Shown here piece by piece: positions 33,096 to 43,741 of a DNA stretch of 64,000 nt. Under the pieces are notes generated by a model. That model did no database searches, was not told the origin of the DNA, and saw only the letters and a program-made list of their open reading frames with translations. This stretch comes from Ascaphus truei. Its lineage: Eukaryota > Chordata > Amphibia > Anura > Ascaphidae. Positions within the stretch are counted from its first letter, which is position 1, and every line of letters starts with the position of its first letter. Made by a program: the position numbers and the translations under genes. The DNA is taken from positions 47,378,242-47,442,241 of the forward strand of contig CM071573.1 of the NCBI GenBank assembly GCA_036426205.1. Reading direction: 5' to 3'.

Positions 33096-34784
33096 TTATC
33101 TACATATGTGGGCAGTACAGCTCACAGGTATGCAGCAGCAGTACAGCTCTTCAACAACTGGTTTAGCATCAGCATATCTCCAAGGTGGCTCCTTTTTTGA
33201 TCACAGGTTTCTCTCCATATGTTATGTGGAGGTAAGTTTGAGGGGCAAAAGTTGCTCCATAGGTATCAAATGAAAAAGTCCCATTGCTTTGAACAACTTT
33301 TGCTTAAAGGAAAGGAAACCTACAAAATTATAAGCTCCCACCAATGATTACAAAGGCTGAGGAAACTGTCTGCCCCTAATATTCTCTGAGTTCCTCTTGT
33401 CAGCAATAGAAAAAACCTGCAGTGGGCAAGGACATTCCTGTGGGTTATTACCATGGGTTAGAGGACAGCATGGGACCGTCACACAAGTCTCTGCAAGCAA
33501 GGATGTGTTACTTTAAGTATAATTTACTTTAATACAAAAGTGTAGCAGGTTAATAGAGAGGAAAATATAAATTTTTCTCATGCTATTAATGCTAAGAGAG
33601 GAAACTGACATGGAGTTTAGCGAGAGTACTGTATTTTCATTTTTTGTCTATTACCATTTTCAATTACAGAAATGGCAACAGGTGCCAATTTGGTGCTATG
33701 AACAAGTTCTCAAAAACTCCCTGTAGAAGAATACTCTATAATGTAAAAGTTCAGGAGGTTTTATGACCTGAAGAAAAAAGGTTTACAGGCTGATAAGGCT
33801 ATATCAAGTGCATAACTAGGTATGAGGATCTTACTCCAAATTCCTTTGATATTGGGTAAGGGCCAAGATCCGAGGTCATGAGTGACTCACACATGTCTTA
33901 TTGCAGTTCTAAAAAAAACTACAGTACTTCATTTTCCAAATTGAAGGATGGACCAACAGGTGATATAAAAGACCCTGTCCATTACATCTTGGATTAACGT
34001 ATAAATTATTCCAATAAAAATAATCATGCAAGTCATCCAGTTACGGTATATTTGATATAGACACATGGATAACTTCAGCCAAGTAGGGTCTATAGATCTT
34101 GCCAGCAGATGGGCTGTTTTGGCATTACTTTGCTATTAAAGCATTCATTTAGTGAGGATTGTTATTAAAGTCTCCCAAATGCAAAAATGTGGCAAAAAGA
34201 CAGCATTACATTTATTAAGGAAAAAATACAACATAAACTATTATCATCTTTGGACTATATGTCAGCAAAGCATCACCTCACGTGGTGGCAATTTTACACA
34301 AAAAGAACTAGACAACTAATTGAATTAGTTAATTAATTTAAAGATTAATATAGATGAATAAAAGTTTGAAAAACGCCCTTTAGATGAATGGACCGTGTGA
34401 GGATATGAATCTCATTAACTCACTTTTATGAACATATCCCAAAGAAGGAAGGCAGCAGGTTCTGGTGGAAAAGACAGATTTCCAAGAGAGATGTATTAGA
34501 TTTGTTTCTTTTTAGTAGAATTTAGTTTAGTTTGACACATTTCAGAATACATAATACAACATTGATCAAGAAGCTATTCACCACAGGAGGTTTTTGTCCA
34601 ACCCCCCAGATGCAAACCTGAGACAAAACAGGTGCAAGGGAAAGCCCCCAAATCATCAAATAAGAAAAAAACACCATCCTCATGTTCTGTTTCCTCTAGT
34701 GCTGCCCATGGGGATGTGGATGGGAGAATTTGAAACTTAAACTCTAAAGTCTTCGGGCTGTAAATCTGGGTAAAAAAAATCTCC
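33096..34784. other. Unassigned non-coding stretch
   Basis: No protein domain, RNA gene or terminal repeat is evident. It is AT-rich with few repeats and may be old unique sequence. Confidence 0.4.
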
Positions 34785-34865
34785 TTATCTCCCTCCCTCC
34801 CCCTCTCTCTCTCTCTCCCCCCAATCTTTCTTTCCCCCCCCCCTCTCTCTCTTTCCCTCCCCCAT
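34785..34865. repeat. CT/C-rich simple repeat
   Basis: Runs of CTCCC and (CT)n with interspersed C-runs. Minus-strand ORFs 34574-34873 and 34785-34988 read it as an RE-rich low-complexity peptide and are not genes. Confidence 0.9.
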
Positions 34866-35391
34866 ATATACATAAAAAAATAGAAGGGTTATACTGTAAA
34901 ACAGCATTTCATTTGAACATTGACATTGTGCACGGTAGGGTGTTCTGGTAGGGATAAAGATGGCAGAAACTTGATTATGTGAAGACAAATATGTTTATAT
35001 TCAGACTACGATAGTCAATTAATCTTTAAATGAAACTAGTCCTAGTCAATATCCAGCACAATTCCTGATAATTTCCTAATCATTATATGGCGTTACTTAT
35101 TAGTCCCTAAAAAAGTAATTTTGCCTGATCCTCTCCCCTCCTCTTCAAAAAAGATGTAGCAATAGAGGAAATAGGAATATGTGGAAATAATGGATTAGGT
35201 TAAATGTGTGGGAAGGCTCCCCAATAATTCTCATCTTAAAGCACCCAAAACATTAGCACTGCGGCCACTACTGTGGAAAATTATTTATCACAATGGAAAG
35301 AGGAAGAACACAGGAACAAGGAGAATGCACCTGAGAAACATCTTGTAACACATTCCTTATACGATCAAAGTAGGAAATAGATGTAACCCCC

Positions 35392-36303
35392 TTGATTGAA
35401 TATAGCTATGTATGCTGCCCCTGGCTGATTCCTCAACTCCCAGAGGCCCCTGCTACCCGGAAAGGGACACATGATATTGCAGCCAATCAGTGCAAAGGAT
35501 CAGAGATCAGAGCACTGAGGGAATGCTGGAAAGAAAGCAGTGGAGAGAGGGGAGCATGAGGAGGGCAGAACTGCAGAAACCCTGAGAGAGAGAGAGAAGT
35601 CCCTGTCTCAGAGGGTGCTGTGGGCTGATTGAGGGTGTCTTTAGGATCAGGCAGTGAGAAGGACAACTCGGCAGAGCTGGGGGACGAGGTCACAGACAGG
35701 TTCCCCAAGTGGAGCTGAGAACAGACCAACTGCCTACCAGACTAAGGGAGTTGTGAGTAAAGACAAAGAGATCCTCACTAAACACAAAGGGTACTTTGAG
35801 ATGAGGCAGGCCTGCTACAGTAACATACACTTTCATAAGAGCTCCAACTTTGTGCCGCACTCACACTTGAGCCCCTTGTAGCCCGGGGTCAAGGGGACTT
35901 GGGAGAGATACTGATACACAACCGCACAGCTAATTATGTGATATGTATTGTGATTATATGTGGATGATCCTCCCATTTGGGGATTATATCGTCGTTGTAG
36001 AGGTAAAAGTCATTAACTACATTCTTTGAGTACTGAGAAAAAAGCGATTAAATGTTCTTTTTGACACTATTTCAAAATCATACTTAATGAGTTTTATGTT
36101 TTGGGAACTCTGAACTATGACTAAATAGGCACCTAATGAGTTTTATATAGAAATATCAAGAAATTCCAAGTCAGGAAGTGCATTTAGTGAGTTTTACCTC
36201 TACAACGACGATATATATATAGCACTGGTCATAATGGGGAGCAGAACTTGGGCCCCCACCTTAGCATATGACGTCAGTCTTAGGGAAATAATGAGGGGTT
36301 ACA
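35392..36303. mobile_element. LTR-like element (TGTAACCCC...GGGGTTACA)
   Basis: The 912-bp segment starts TGTAACCCCC and ends GGGGTTACA, a nine-base inverted terminal match of the LTR type. It contains a secondary MITE. No primer site or coding region follows, and the flanks do not show a matching 4-6 bp duplication, so the call remains tentative. Strand is not determined. Confidence 0.45.
35989..36211. mobile_element. 223-bp MITE with 20-bp terminal inverted repeats
   Basis: TCGTCGTTGTAGAGGTAAAA at the left end is matched by its exact reverse complement at the right end, with TA on both sides. TA duplication and perfect 20-bp ends fit a Tc1/mariner-type non-autonomous element. It lies inside the LTR-like repeat. 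Confidence 0.85.
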
Positions 36304-37960
36304 TCATAAATACATCTCGTCAAAAATGGACACAAATGGTATGATAACTACCCTCTGCCCTTATGCCAGTTACGCGGACTCCATCCTCCGTATTTCACCA
36401 ATAACAGCACAGAACAGCTCTGCAAATTCCCCCGAGGCGCTGAGAAAGAAACTGAGGAGCAAGTGAAATATCTACTCAACAACCAGGCTTATCCCCAGCA
36501 GCGACCTCCGGGGAAGCGCTCAGCTTCTCAGCACACACAGTGCACTGAACACAGACCAAATGTAGTCAGAATAAAGTGTTCATACTATTGTCAATGATAC
36601 GTTACTTAAACATATTTTCATTTGTTGAAGCATACTACTCATAGAAGAAGATTACAATCCTGTAACATCAGCGGCCCTGCACAATCACAAACCTAATTAC
36701 TTAGAAGAAATGCTCGCAAGCTCACTGCAAAAACTCTAGTGTGCGGCACGCACGTCAATCCATTTCTTTAGGTTGAATATTTTTTAAATTAGTTTGACTC
36801 AAAAACAACAAAATTGGCATTATCTTGCCACAACTCTATTTTTTCAAGATTTGCATAGTCCAGTTTTAGAATTTAAATTTTCAACAAATTTGGTAAAAAA
36901 AATGATTCAGGCTCTTCCCAAAACTAGTGCGTTTCAGCCTGGTAAATATGGGCCATGTCCTGGGAAAAGACTACACTGGGATGGAAGGGACAGATTGATG
37001 GACTGAAGTACTTGTCCCGCGTCACCTCTGCTAAATGTAGCATTAGCCTGAAAATAATAATGCCATTTGTCCTAAAATAGTTGCCCTGTCTTAATTAACA
37101 ACTCTCTGCTTTAGAAATCTCACTCCTTTAACCCCTTCCGTGCCAGAGGCCTGAAGTAGCAAAGGAAGCTCACCCGAGTGAGATATTTCAAATAATAATA
37201 ATAATTGTTTTTTTCTTGTGTAGGCTAGCCTGCTTTAAAATCAGTGCCGTTATCAGAGTTAGTGCCTTTACTCACTGTCTTTACTTACTGAGTCTTTACT
37301 CACTGTCTTTACTCACTGAGCCCAATTCCTTCAAAGCATATATAACAAAAGTGAAGGATTTCTCCCATTGATAAAAACCCAGCATCTGATTTGTTTTTTT
37401 ACATTTCTGAAATCATTAAATATCAAAATGATGACTTCCTACAAAAGAAATAGCTGTTGTTTATCCTACCCAAATATTTAATATTTATATATCTCAGGAG
37501 TGCTTCATCATTATAGGGAACGGTAGAAGTTCCAGGAGAGAGAATTTGTGAAGGGTTTTTATTGAAAATAGACTCTAACAAAAATGTGTTTTGTGAGATA
37601 AATTATTATAACTGGGATTCTAGGACCAATGTGCAAATGTCTTCGTTTAAAACTGCTCAGGATGAGACAAGAAAGATGCAGGAGAAAAAAGCCCAGGCAG
37701 TGGAGGGATAATGACAATATCCTGATTTATTGTGGGGGATTTTTCATGAGATCCCTACTGCTAGGATTGCTGAGACTCCCAATGATGAGACGTGATGCAG
37801 ATATGGAATATCTTCCAACAGAGGGGATGGATATACTGTATATAAATAGTGTTAAAAAAGTTTCATTAAGAACAAAAAAATCGCATCTGATAATTCACCA
37901 TTCCAGAGCAGCTCATTTAGTTACAGTTACATAGTTACATAAGTACATGGTTACATAGTT
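36304..37960. other. Unassigned non-coding stretch
   Basis: No domain-bearing ORF. An AATAATAATAAT run lies at 37192-37204, and a short duplication of TACTCACTGTCTTTAC lies around 37270-37315. 37915-37975 repeats GTTACATAG units of the kind found at CR1 ends. Confidence 0.4.
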
Positions 37961-37975
37961 ACCGTTACATACAGC

Positions 37976-38225
37976 ACCTATCACCTGAGATCAGACTCCA
38001 AAAGACTGTTCATGGTCCCAAGGCTCAACAAAGTATCCGGACGTTCCTCCTTCCGTGCACCCCAAAACTGGAACAACCTACCAGAGACTCTCATATCCAC
38101 CACCAGCTTAAGTTCTTTCAAATCTAAGGCTGTCTCACATTTTAACCTGGTCTGTAACTGTTTCATACGCTCATAATATATATTTTCTTTAACTGTGCAC
38201 GCAATGTCATGTATGCTGCTTGATC
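37976..38225 (+). pseudogene. LINE ORF2 C-terminus (L2/CR1-like), copy 1
   Basis: The plus strand encodes SFRAPQNWNNLPETL and SLSSFKSKAVSHFNLVC (about 38044-38160), matching the LINE C-terminal consensus AP-LWN-LP-----S---FK--L. Immediately downstream is the start of the same 3' UTR seen at 18270 and 59300. It is truncated at about 38225 where another repeat starts. Confidence 0.75.
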
Positions 38226-38229
38226 GATA

Positions 38230-39310
38230 CAAGCCTGCTCGTTATTCCAGTAGTAGGATGTCGCCACTCGAGTGACGTCACTGCTGTGACGCCCTACGTC
38301 CCGACGTACGTTTCACGTGTCCACCACGCTTCATCAGGGTAGGAGGGATCCCTCCTTAAATGTCTCTCTGATACCTAGAAGACCTGGTTATAAGATAGGT
38401 TATTTGTGTACCAACTGTTACAACTGTTATAAGTTGTGTTATTTTGCAGTGTTAACCATAGTCAATCGGTATAAGCAGTGGCTGTTATATTTTGTCTAGG
38501 AGTTTTGGCTACAATAGAGGACTATTATGTACTATATTGTTACGACTGTGATACATTGTGTTATACTGCAGGGTTGTTAGTGAAAACCTGGATACAATAT
38601 AGTGCATTTATTTACCATATGTGGCAGATGTGATATATTGCAACACACTGCACTATCAACCGTTGTGAAGGCTAACTTGGCACGAACAGTGGATATAGGA
38701 ATAAGGTTATTCTACTGTTGTGTTTCATATGACATAAAGAGAGAGATAAAGACTTTTTGACCTATCAACTACCGATTCCACATAGGAGTGATTTATACCA
38801 TACTCATCGCTACTATGCTCCTAGAAATATAATTGCTACAGAGACCATGATAATACTTAGATATAACATTACCCTATCAGGTCTGCTCTTTGATTGAATT
38901 ATACAATATATGTATGTAACCTGACGGTTAGAGACATCATTACCAGTTGTGATTATTTTGGAAGTCATGATATGTTAATACACTCAATTGTCAATTATAC
39001 TTACCCAATTTGACTTACACATATCAGCTACAATAGCATGGGGATTTTTAACAATGTATCTGTGTTTTTAATTATCTATGTAGAATTAATAAAATTTTAT
39101 TATTTTTGATATTCTCGGTGATTCTGGGAACTTGTCAGACTTGCAGTATATCACTGCAGGGCCATTTGTGTCCACTAATATAATATGTGTGACATCTGAG
39201 TGCTATATATAAGGGTATTCTTTTTGATCAATCTTTTGATCAACACTGGTACTACTGTATTAAATACCCTTTCTAGCACCTGTCATTCACCTTGAACACA
39301 CAATAACATA
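38230..39310 (-). repeat. PLE-type pseudo-LTR, isolated
   Basis: Contains TGACGTCACTGCTGTGACG, a hammerhead-like motif on the minus strand and, further right, an AATAAAATTTTATTATTTTTGA-type block (39089). No PLE coding sequence is attached. Orientation is taken from the hammerhead-like motif only. Confidence 0.4.
38290..38345 (-). ncRNA. Hammerhead-like motif with all catalytic boxes
   Basis: The minus strand has CTGATGA (38337-38331), a five-base stem II GCGTG/CACGT with a GTGGA loop, GAAAC (38314-38310), loop GTAC, then GTC. The terminal GUC gives cytosine at the cleavage position (38303), the most favourable residue in natural hammerheads. Stem I can form between CCTAC upstream and GTAGG downstream with an internal loop. 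One extra A separates CTGATGA from stem II, as in the 40.2-kb copy. Confidence 0.5.
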
Positions 39311-39684
39311 TGGTGATTGCGGTCTCATTCACGTATCTAATGTAGACCCACTTCTAAGACAGTGTTCTTACCACTAAGCTGCTCCTTCAGCCCAATAAGA
39401 ATGAGGGGTCTGTTTGGGACTAGAGTTGACATTAAGGATAGAAATTGACAAATGACTCTTAGTTTCTATGTGTGTGTCCAGATGCTGGGTACAGTGTACA
39501 TCACCTCCTACAGTGTGTACATACATGGTGAAGGGCAAAATTGAGATGGTCTCTCTACTGTATACCAAGTGGGATATTACTGTAGTAATAGACCCAAATG
39601 TGCACGTAGATATAAAGTGCAATACAATACAGTGGTGTACGCTGCTCAACCCAATAAAGGATCTTCCCAAGATCCTCACAGAAG

Positions 39685-39840
39685 TCGATAAAGGTATTGT
39701 GGGTAGCGCAGGATGATATATATAGAAAAGATAAAAGAAATGCAGTATGCAATATCATTCAATGTGCAGCAATGTGCAATAGTTACAGGGATGTGGATAG
39801 GGCAAGTGGGGATGGAAGAAAATACTAATATTACTCACAC
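39685..39840 (+). repeat. PLE-E left inverted arm
   Basis: Inverted match to 41895-42053, for example ATAGAAAAGATAAAAGAAA, CAATATCATTCAATGTGCAG and AATAGTTACAGGGATG. Confidence 0.9.
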
Positions 39841-40198
39841 GGCCATGTGAGAGCAAAAAACCCCGGATGGTGTCTGTAAGTGATATCCCTCTCTCTTCCC
39901 TGAAGTTGCAGCTTGGATTGCTGATGGGAGGTATATGTATGTTCTCCCAGTCTCTAATTATGTCTCCCAGTGTGGAACAATATACACGGAGAAGCTATAT
40001 TTAAAAGAATGTTGATACATTTATTGAAACAAACAGTAACAATGCACTCACATGTAGTGCTAGCTCCGATGAAGATAGTATGGTCCCAGACTTCGTTCAG
40101 TGCAGAAAAATCCCTGCTACCGCGTCCGGTTGGCAGGGCTGTATCACAGCTGATCGTGAGAACTACGGTGGCCGTCAGGAGCCAAAAATCCATGTCTA

Positions 40199-40247
40199 CA
40201 ATGGAACAACGCGTTTCGCAGATGCTTCTGCTTCCTCAGATTCACTG
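40199..40247 (-). ncRNA. Hammerhead ribozyme-like motif, best copy
   Basis: On the minus strand: stem I CAGTGAAT/GTTCCATTG (eight pairs, one bulged C), CTGAGGA, a bulged A, stem II GCAGA/TCTGC with an AGCA loop, GAAAC, a GC loop, G-U, then U at the cleavage position. CUGANGA and GAAA are the invariant core boxes of the hammerhead. Stem III is the minimal two-pair form described for PLE-encoded hammerheads. The bulged A after CUGANGA is non-canonical. It lies 0.9 kb downstream of the PLE-E ORF on the same strand. Activity is not shown by the sequence. Confidence 0.6.
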
Positions 40248-41149
40248 GTAGAGGTGTTTGATCCTCTGGGGTTTAAATACGTCCCAGATAATTGTGAAAT
40301 TCAATCCACCTTGATATGTGGATTATTCTGACACTTGTAGGCTATTTGCCTATAGAGTATTGGTATACACAATTGGATACAATTGTGTATACTCTGAGAT
40401 CCAATTTGTGAGTTAAACAATCTATCTTAAAGGTCTCATTCAGGGTAGTTAAATTAAAAACAGTAAAAAATAGAGAAGGCTATCATACATTCAAAGGGTG
40501 ACGTGTATCAGTCAGATCTTTTTCACAGTGTCTTAATGCATCAGAGTATGTCATTAGTCTACACTTCTGGCATTGTGGTATTAGATCGTGTGATCTACAA
40601 TTATAGTTGCAACACATATTAATAAAGGGACAACAAGAACATCCCCCAATTCTTAAATGGTGTAAAAATATGTCAAAAATGTTTACGTTTTTCAGTCACA
40701 GACCACTCTGACCCAATACATAGTATACTGAACGGAAAAGAATCCTTAATGTCAGTGACTGATCAGACTCACTAAGTGTGATGCTGAGTGGAATAGTACA
40801 ACTAGTGCAACATTAATTAAAACATGTAACATTTTATAGAGCATATTATTGGCCACAATAAACCAATTCTGAATATTTAAAATAGATAACGATAAAGACG
40901 ATAGCTGCAATGATCTGTGGATGATCAAATATAAATAGGTAAGTGCTGTTGTCGACAGAAATAACAACGGGTCATAAAAAAATGGAAAAAATAAATTCCA
41001 TTCAATTAAAATTCACTCATAATCGTGAACATAAAATCTAAAAATGTCGAAAGATGCCTAACGTAGTTATCACCAAAAAGGTGTAAAAATGATATGCAGA
41101 TTTAGAAAATAGAATGAAGGTGTGGATCAAAATCTTAGATAAAGGCCCC

Positions 41150-41834
41150 AATGTCAATATCAACATTTAGGCCATGGGGCACCAGAGTCTTACATTTGTA
41201 GATCCAGAATATTTCCTTCTGACAAAGACTCAATAGCCTATCACCCTCTCTCTAATTAGGAGGCACGGCTTTGATTCCTCTGTAGGTCAGCCCTGCCGGA
41301 TTGCCGGCATGTGCCACACAGAAGTGTTTGGATACATTATGCGGCAGGAGTTTTTTGCTTATACTGCCCATGTGCTCCAGTATGCAGACTCTTAGCAGTC
41401 TTGAAGTGCGTCCCACATACTGGAGTCCACATGGGCACTGCAATAGATATACTACATACGGCATTTTGCAGTTAACATATTGCTTAGTTGTAAAGTGTTC
41501 CTCTGTGGAATGCAAAGTAAATTTCAACTTTTCAGTGGACGCATGTGCACATATGACACCTGAAAAATCCCATAGCTTTGGAAACCAATTGTGAGGTGTC
41601 TCAATCCTCGTGTTGTTAAACACACTTGGGGCCAACCTGACCTTGATATTAGCCGCTTTTTTTTAAATAATAACTTTGGGGCAATCTGGTACATGGCCTC
41701 CAAGTACTGGGTCTTTTTTGATTAGATTCCAGTGTTTGTCTACTATACTCTTCATTTTCCCAACAACTCTTATATTTAGTGATGAAGGGTATGTGGTACT
41801 CGTTGGTATTAGATTTCTCCCTGGATACGAGCAT
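41150..41834 (-). pseudogene. PLE-E GIY-YIG endonuclease region
   Basis: The first minus-strand frame (41834-41649) has EYHIPFITKYKS, the F-T-Y block that precedes the endonuclease. The second (41635-41252) has YLLQCPCGLQYVGRTSRLL (about 41390-41450), the GIY-YIG core, then EHM and HFCVAHAGNPAGLTYRGI. After a stop at about 41252 the frame continues with EGDRLLSLCQKEIFWIYKCK and LVPHGLNVDIDIGAFI (about 41155-41200), the PLE C-terminus. Frameshift near 41640 and the stop make it inactive. It is closest to PLE-C among the copies here, judging by the shared LVP-GLN-DIDIGAF ending. Confidence 0.88.
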
Positions 41835-41894
41835 GTTGTTCCAATTTAGTGTGTTTGTTTTTGTAACTGCTTTTTCAATTTGGTCCCTATCATA

Positions 41895-42053
41895 TCTCCT
41901 CTGTGCGAGTAATATTAATATTTTTCCTCCATCACACTTGCCCTATCCGCATCCCTGTAACTATTGCACATTGCTGCACATTGAATGATATTGCATATCT
42001 ATGCTTTTCTTTTATCTTTTCTATATATCTGATCCTGCGCTCCTCACAATACC
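41895..42053 (-). repeat. PLE-E right inverted arm
   Basis: Inverted partner of 39685-39840. It directly follows the upstream end of the remaining ORF, so most of the ORF's 5' part is deleted. Confidence 0.9.
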
Positions 42054-42055
42054 TC

Positions 42056-42835
42056 TATCGAGTGTGTACGTACAGTATGGAAGCTGCTCAGCTTCAGAGA
42101 GAGACAGAGAGCAGTAATTTTCCATATTCTCCCCTCTGGGTTTTGTTAACGTGACTTACTGAAGTCACTGAGTTTATGGAACAGCAACAGCTGCCAATCT
42201 ATTAACTAAACCATGGAGGTGTGTATGCTGGAGAGGCTGTTCAGATGCCAATCATCGCCTATGAATCCACTCCCTTTCCTGGAGAGAGTTCAACAGTAAA
42301 ACATCTCCCCAGAATATGAAGTCTCTCAGCCCTTTCTCTTGGAAGTGCCCCTGTTTAACTCTTGGGAACAAGCTCAGTACAGGAAAAATGGTAGGATTGC
42401 AACTTCTTGCAGCCTACATGCTTTACCCATTCATGGCATCCAGTGGTGGTGCGTCAACTGGTGTCTTTCCCATCTTTACTGTATGATGCACATTTACATT
42501 ATATCTCACAATAGAGTATACAGTGCGTCACTATATGATGCACAGCTACCTCTCACAAATATCCCTTAGATTAAGATAGAGAAATTGTGTTATGGAGCAG
42601 ACCCCTTAAACCCTGTAATTCAGAGCAGGAGAAAAGCTCCTCACTTCCAGGAGGTCAGTGCGTTCATTGTTCTGGACCAGGGCCAGGAGTTAATGAGCAT
42701 GCATATTATCAGGTAGCTTCAGTGAGATGATGAAACAAGTTTAATTCGTTCTCTGCGAGTAGGAACCAGAGCCAACTGTCTGGGGGAAGGGAGGGCGAGA
42801 AATAGGGAGAGAGGGAGAGAGAGAGTGAGAGAGTG
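42056..42835. other. Unassigned stretch ending in GA-rich repeat
   Basis: No recognisable gene. ORF 42339-42569 has no domain. 42785-42832 is a GAGA/GGGAGA simple repeat leading into the minisatellite. Confidence 0.4.
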
Positions 42836-42837
42836 TT

Positions 42838-43741
42838 AGCTACAGTGTGCTCTCAGCTGCAGTGTGCTCTCAGCTGCAGTATGCTCTTAGCTACAGTGTG
42901 CTATTAACTACAGTGCACTCTTACCTACAGTGTGCTCTTACTTACAGTGTGTGCTTAGCTACAGTATGCGCTTAGCTACAGTGTGCTCTTACCTACAGTG
43001 TGCTCTTACCTATGGCATGCTCTTACCTACAGTATGCTCTAACCTACAGTGTGCTCTTACCACAGTATGCTCTTACCTACAGTGTGCTCTTAGCTACAGT
43101 ATGCTCTAACCTACAGTGTGCTCTTAGCTACAGTGTGCGCTTACCTACAGTATGCTATTACCTACAGTGTGCTCTTACCTACAGTGTGCTCTTACCTACA
43201 GTGTGCTCTTACTTACAGTGTGCTCCTATCTACAGTATACTCTTATCTACAGTGTGCTCTTACCTACAGGGTGCTCTTACCTACAGTGTGTGCTTAACTA
43301 CAGTATGCTCTTACCTACAGTGTGCTTTTACCTACAGTGTGCTCTTACCTACAGTATGCTCTTACCTACAGTGTGCTCTAACCTACAGTGTTCTCTTACC
43401 TACAGTGTTTTCATACCTTCAGTGTGCTCCTACCTAAAGTATGCTCTTATCTACAGTATGCTTTTACCTACAGTGTGCTCTAAGCTACAGTGTGCTCTTA
43501 CCTACAATATGCTCTTACCTACAGTGTGCTCTTACCTACAGTGTGCTCTTACCTACAGTGTGCTCTTAGCTACNNNNNNNNNNNNNNNNNNNNNNNNNNN
43601 NNNNNNNNNNNNNNNNNNNNNNNNNNNNNNNNNNNNNNNNNNNNNNNNNNNNNNNNNNNNNNNNNNNNNNNNNNNNNTCTTACCTACAGTGTGCTCTTAC
43701 CTACAGTGTGCTCTTACCTACAGTATGCTCTTACCTACTAC
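42838..43741. repeat. 17-bp minisatellite
   Basis: Tandem copies of TGCTCTTACCTACAGTG (17 bp) with point variants such as TAGCTACAGTA. About 47 units are present outside the assembly gap. The long plus-strand ORFs (43000-43437, 43152-43748, 43490-43753) are the repeat read through and are not genes. Confidence 0.95.
43574..43677. other. Assembly gap (104 N)
   Basis: A run of N inside the minisatellite. Its stated length may not be the true one because it falls in a tandem array. Confidence 0.98.

Larger units (their letters stand above)
39680..42055 (-). mobile_element. PLE-E: Penelope-like element with inverted arms
   Basis: A minus-strand endonuclease remnant (41150-41834) is flanked by inverted matches 39685-39840 and 41895-42053. 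Between the left arm and the ORF lies about 1.3 kb of pseudo-LTR and UTR with a well-preserved hammerhead-like motif. Outer borders are estimated from where the inverted similarity ends (TCGATA). I did not find a TSD. The reverse transcriptase is lost. Confidence 0.75.

Noticed and set aside
34574..34988. Arginine/glutamate/glycine-rich ORFs
   Set aside because: They read through CT-rich simple sequence on the opposite strand.
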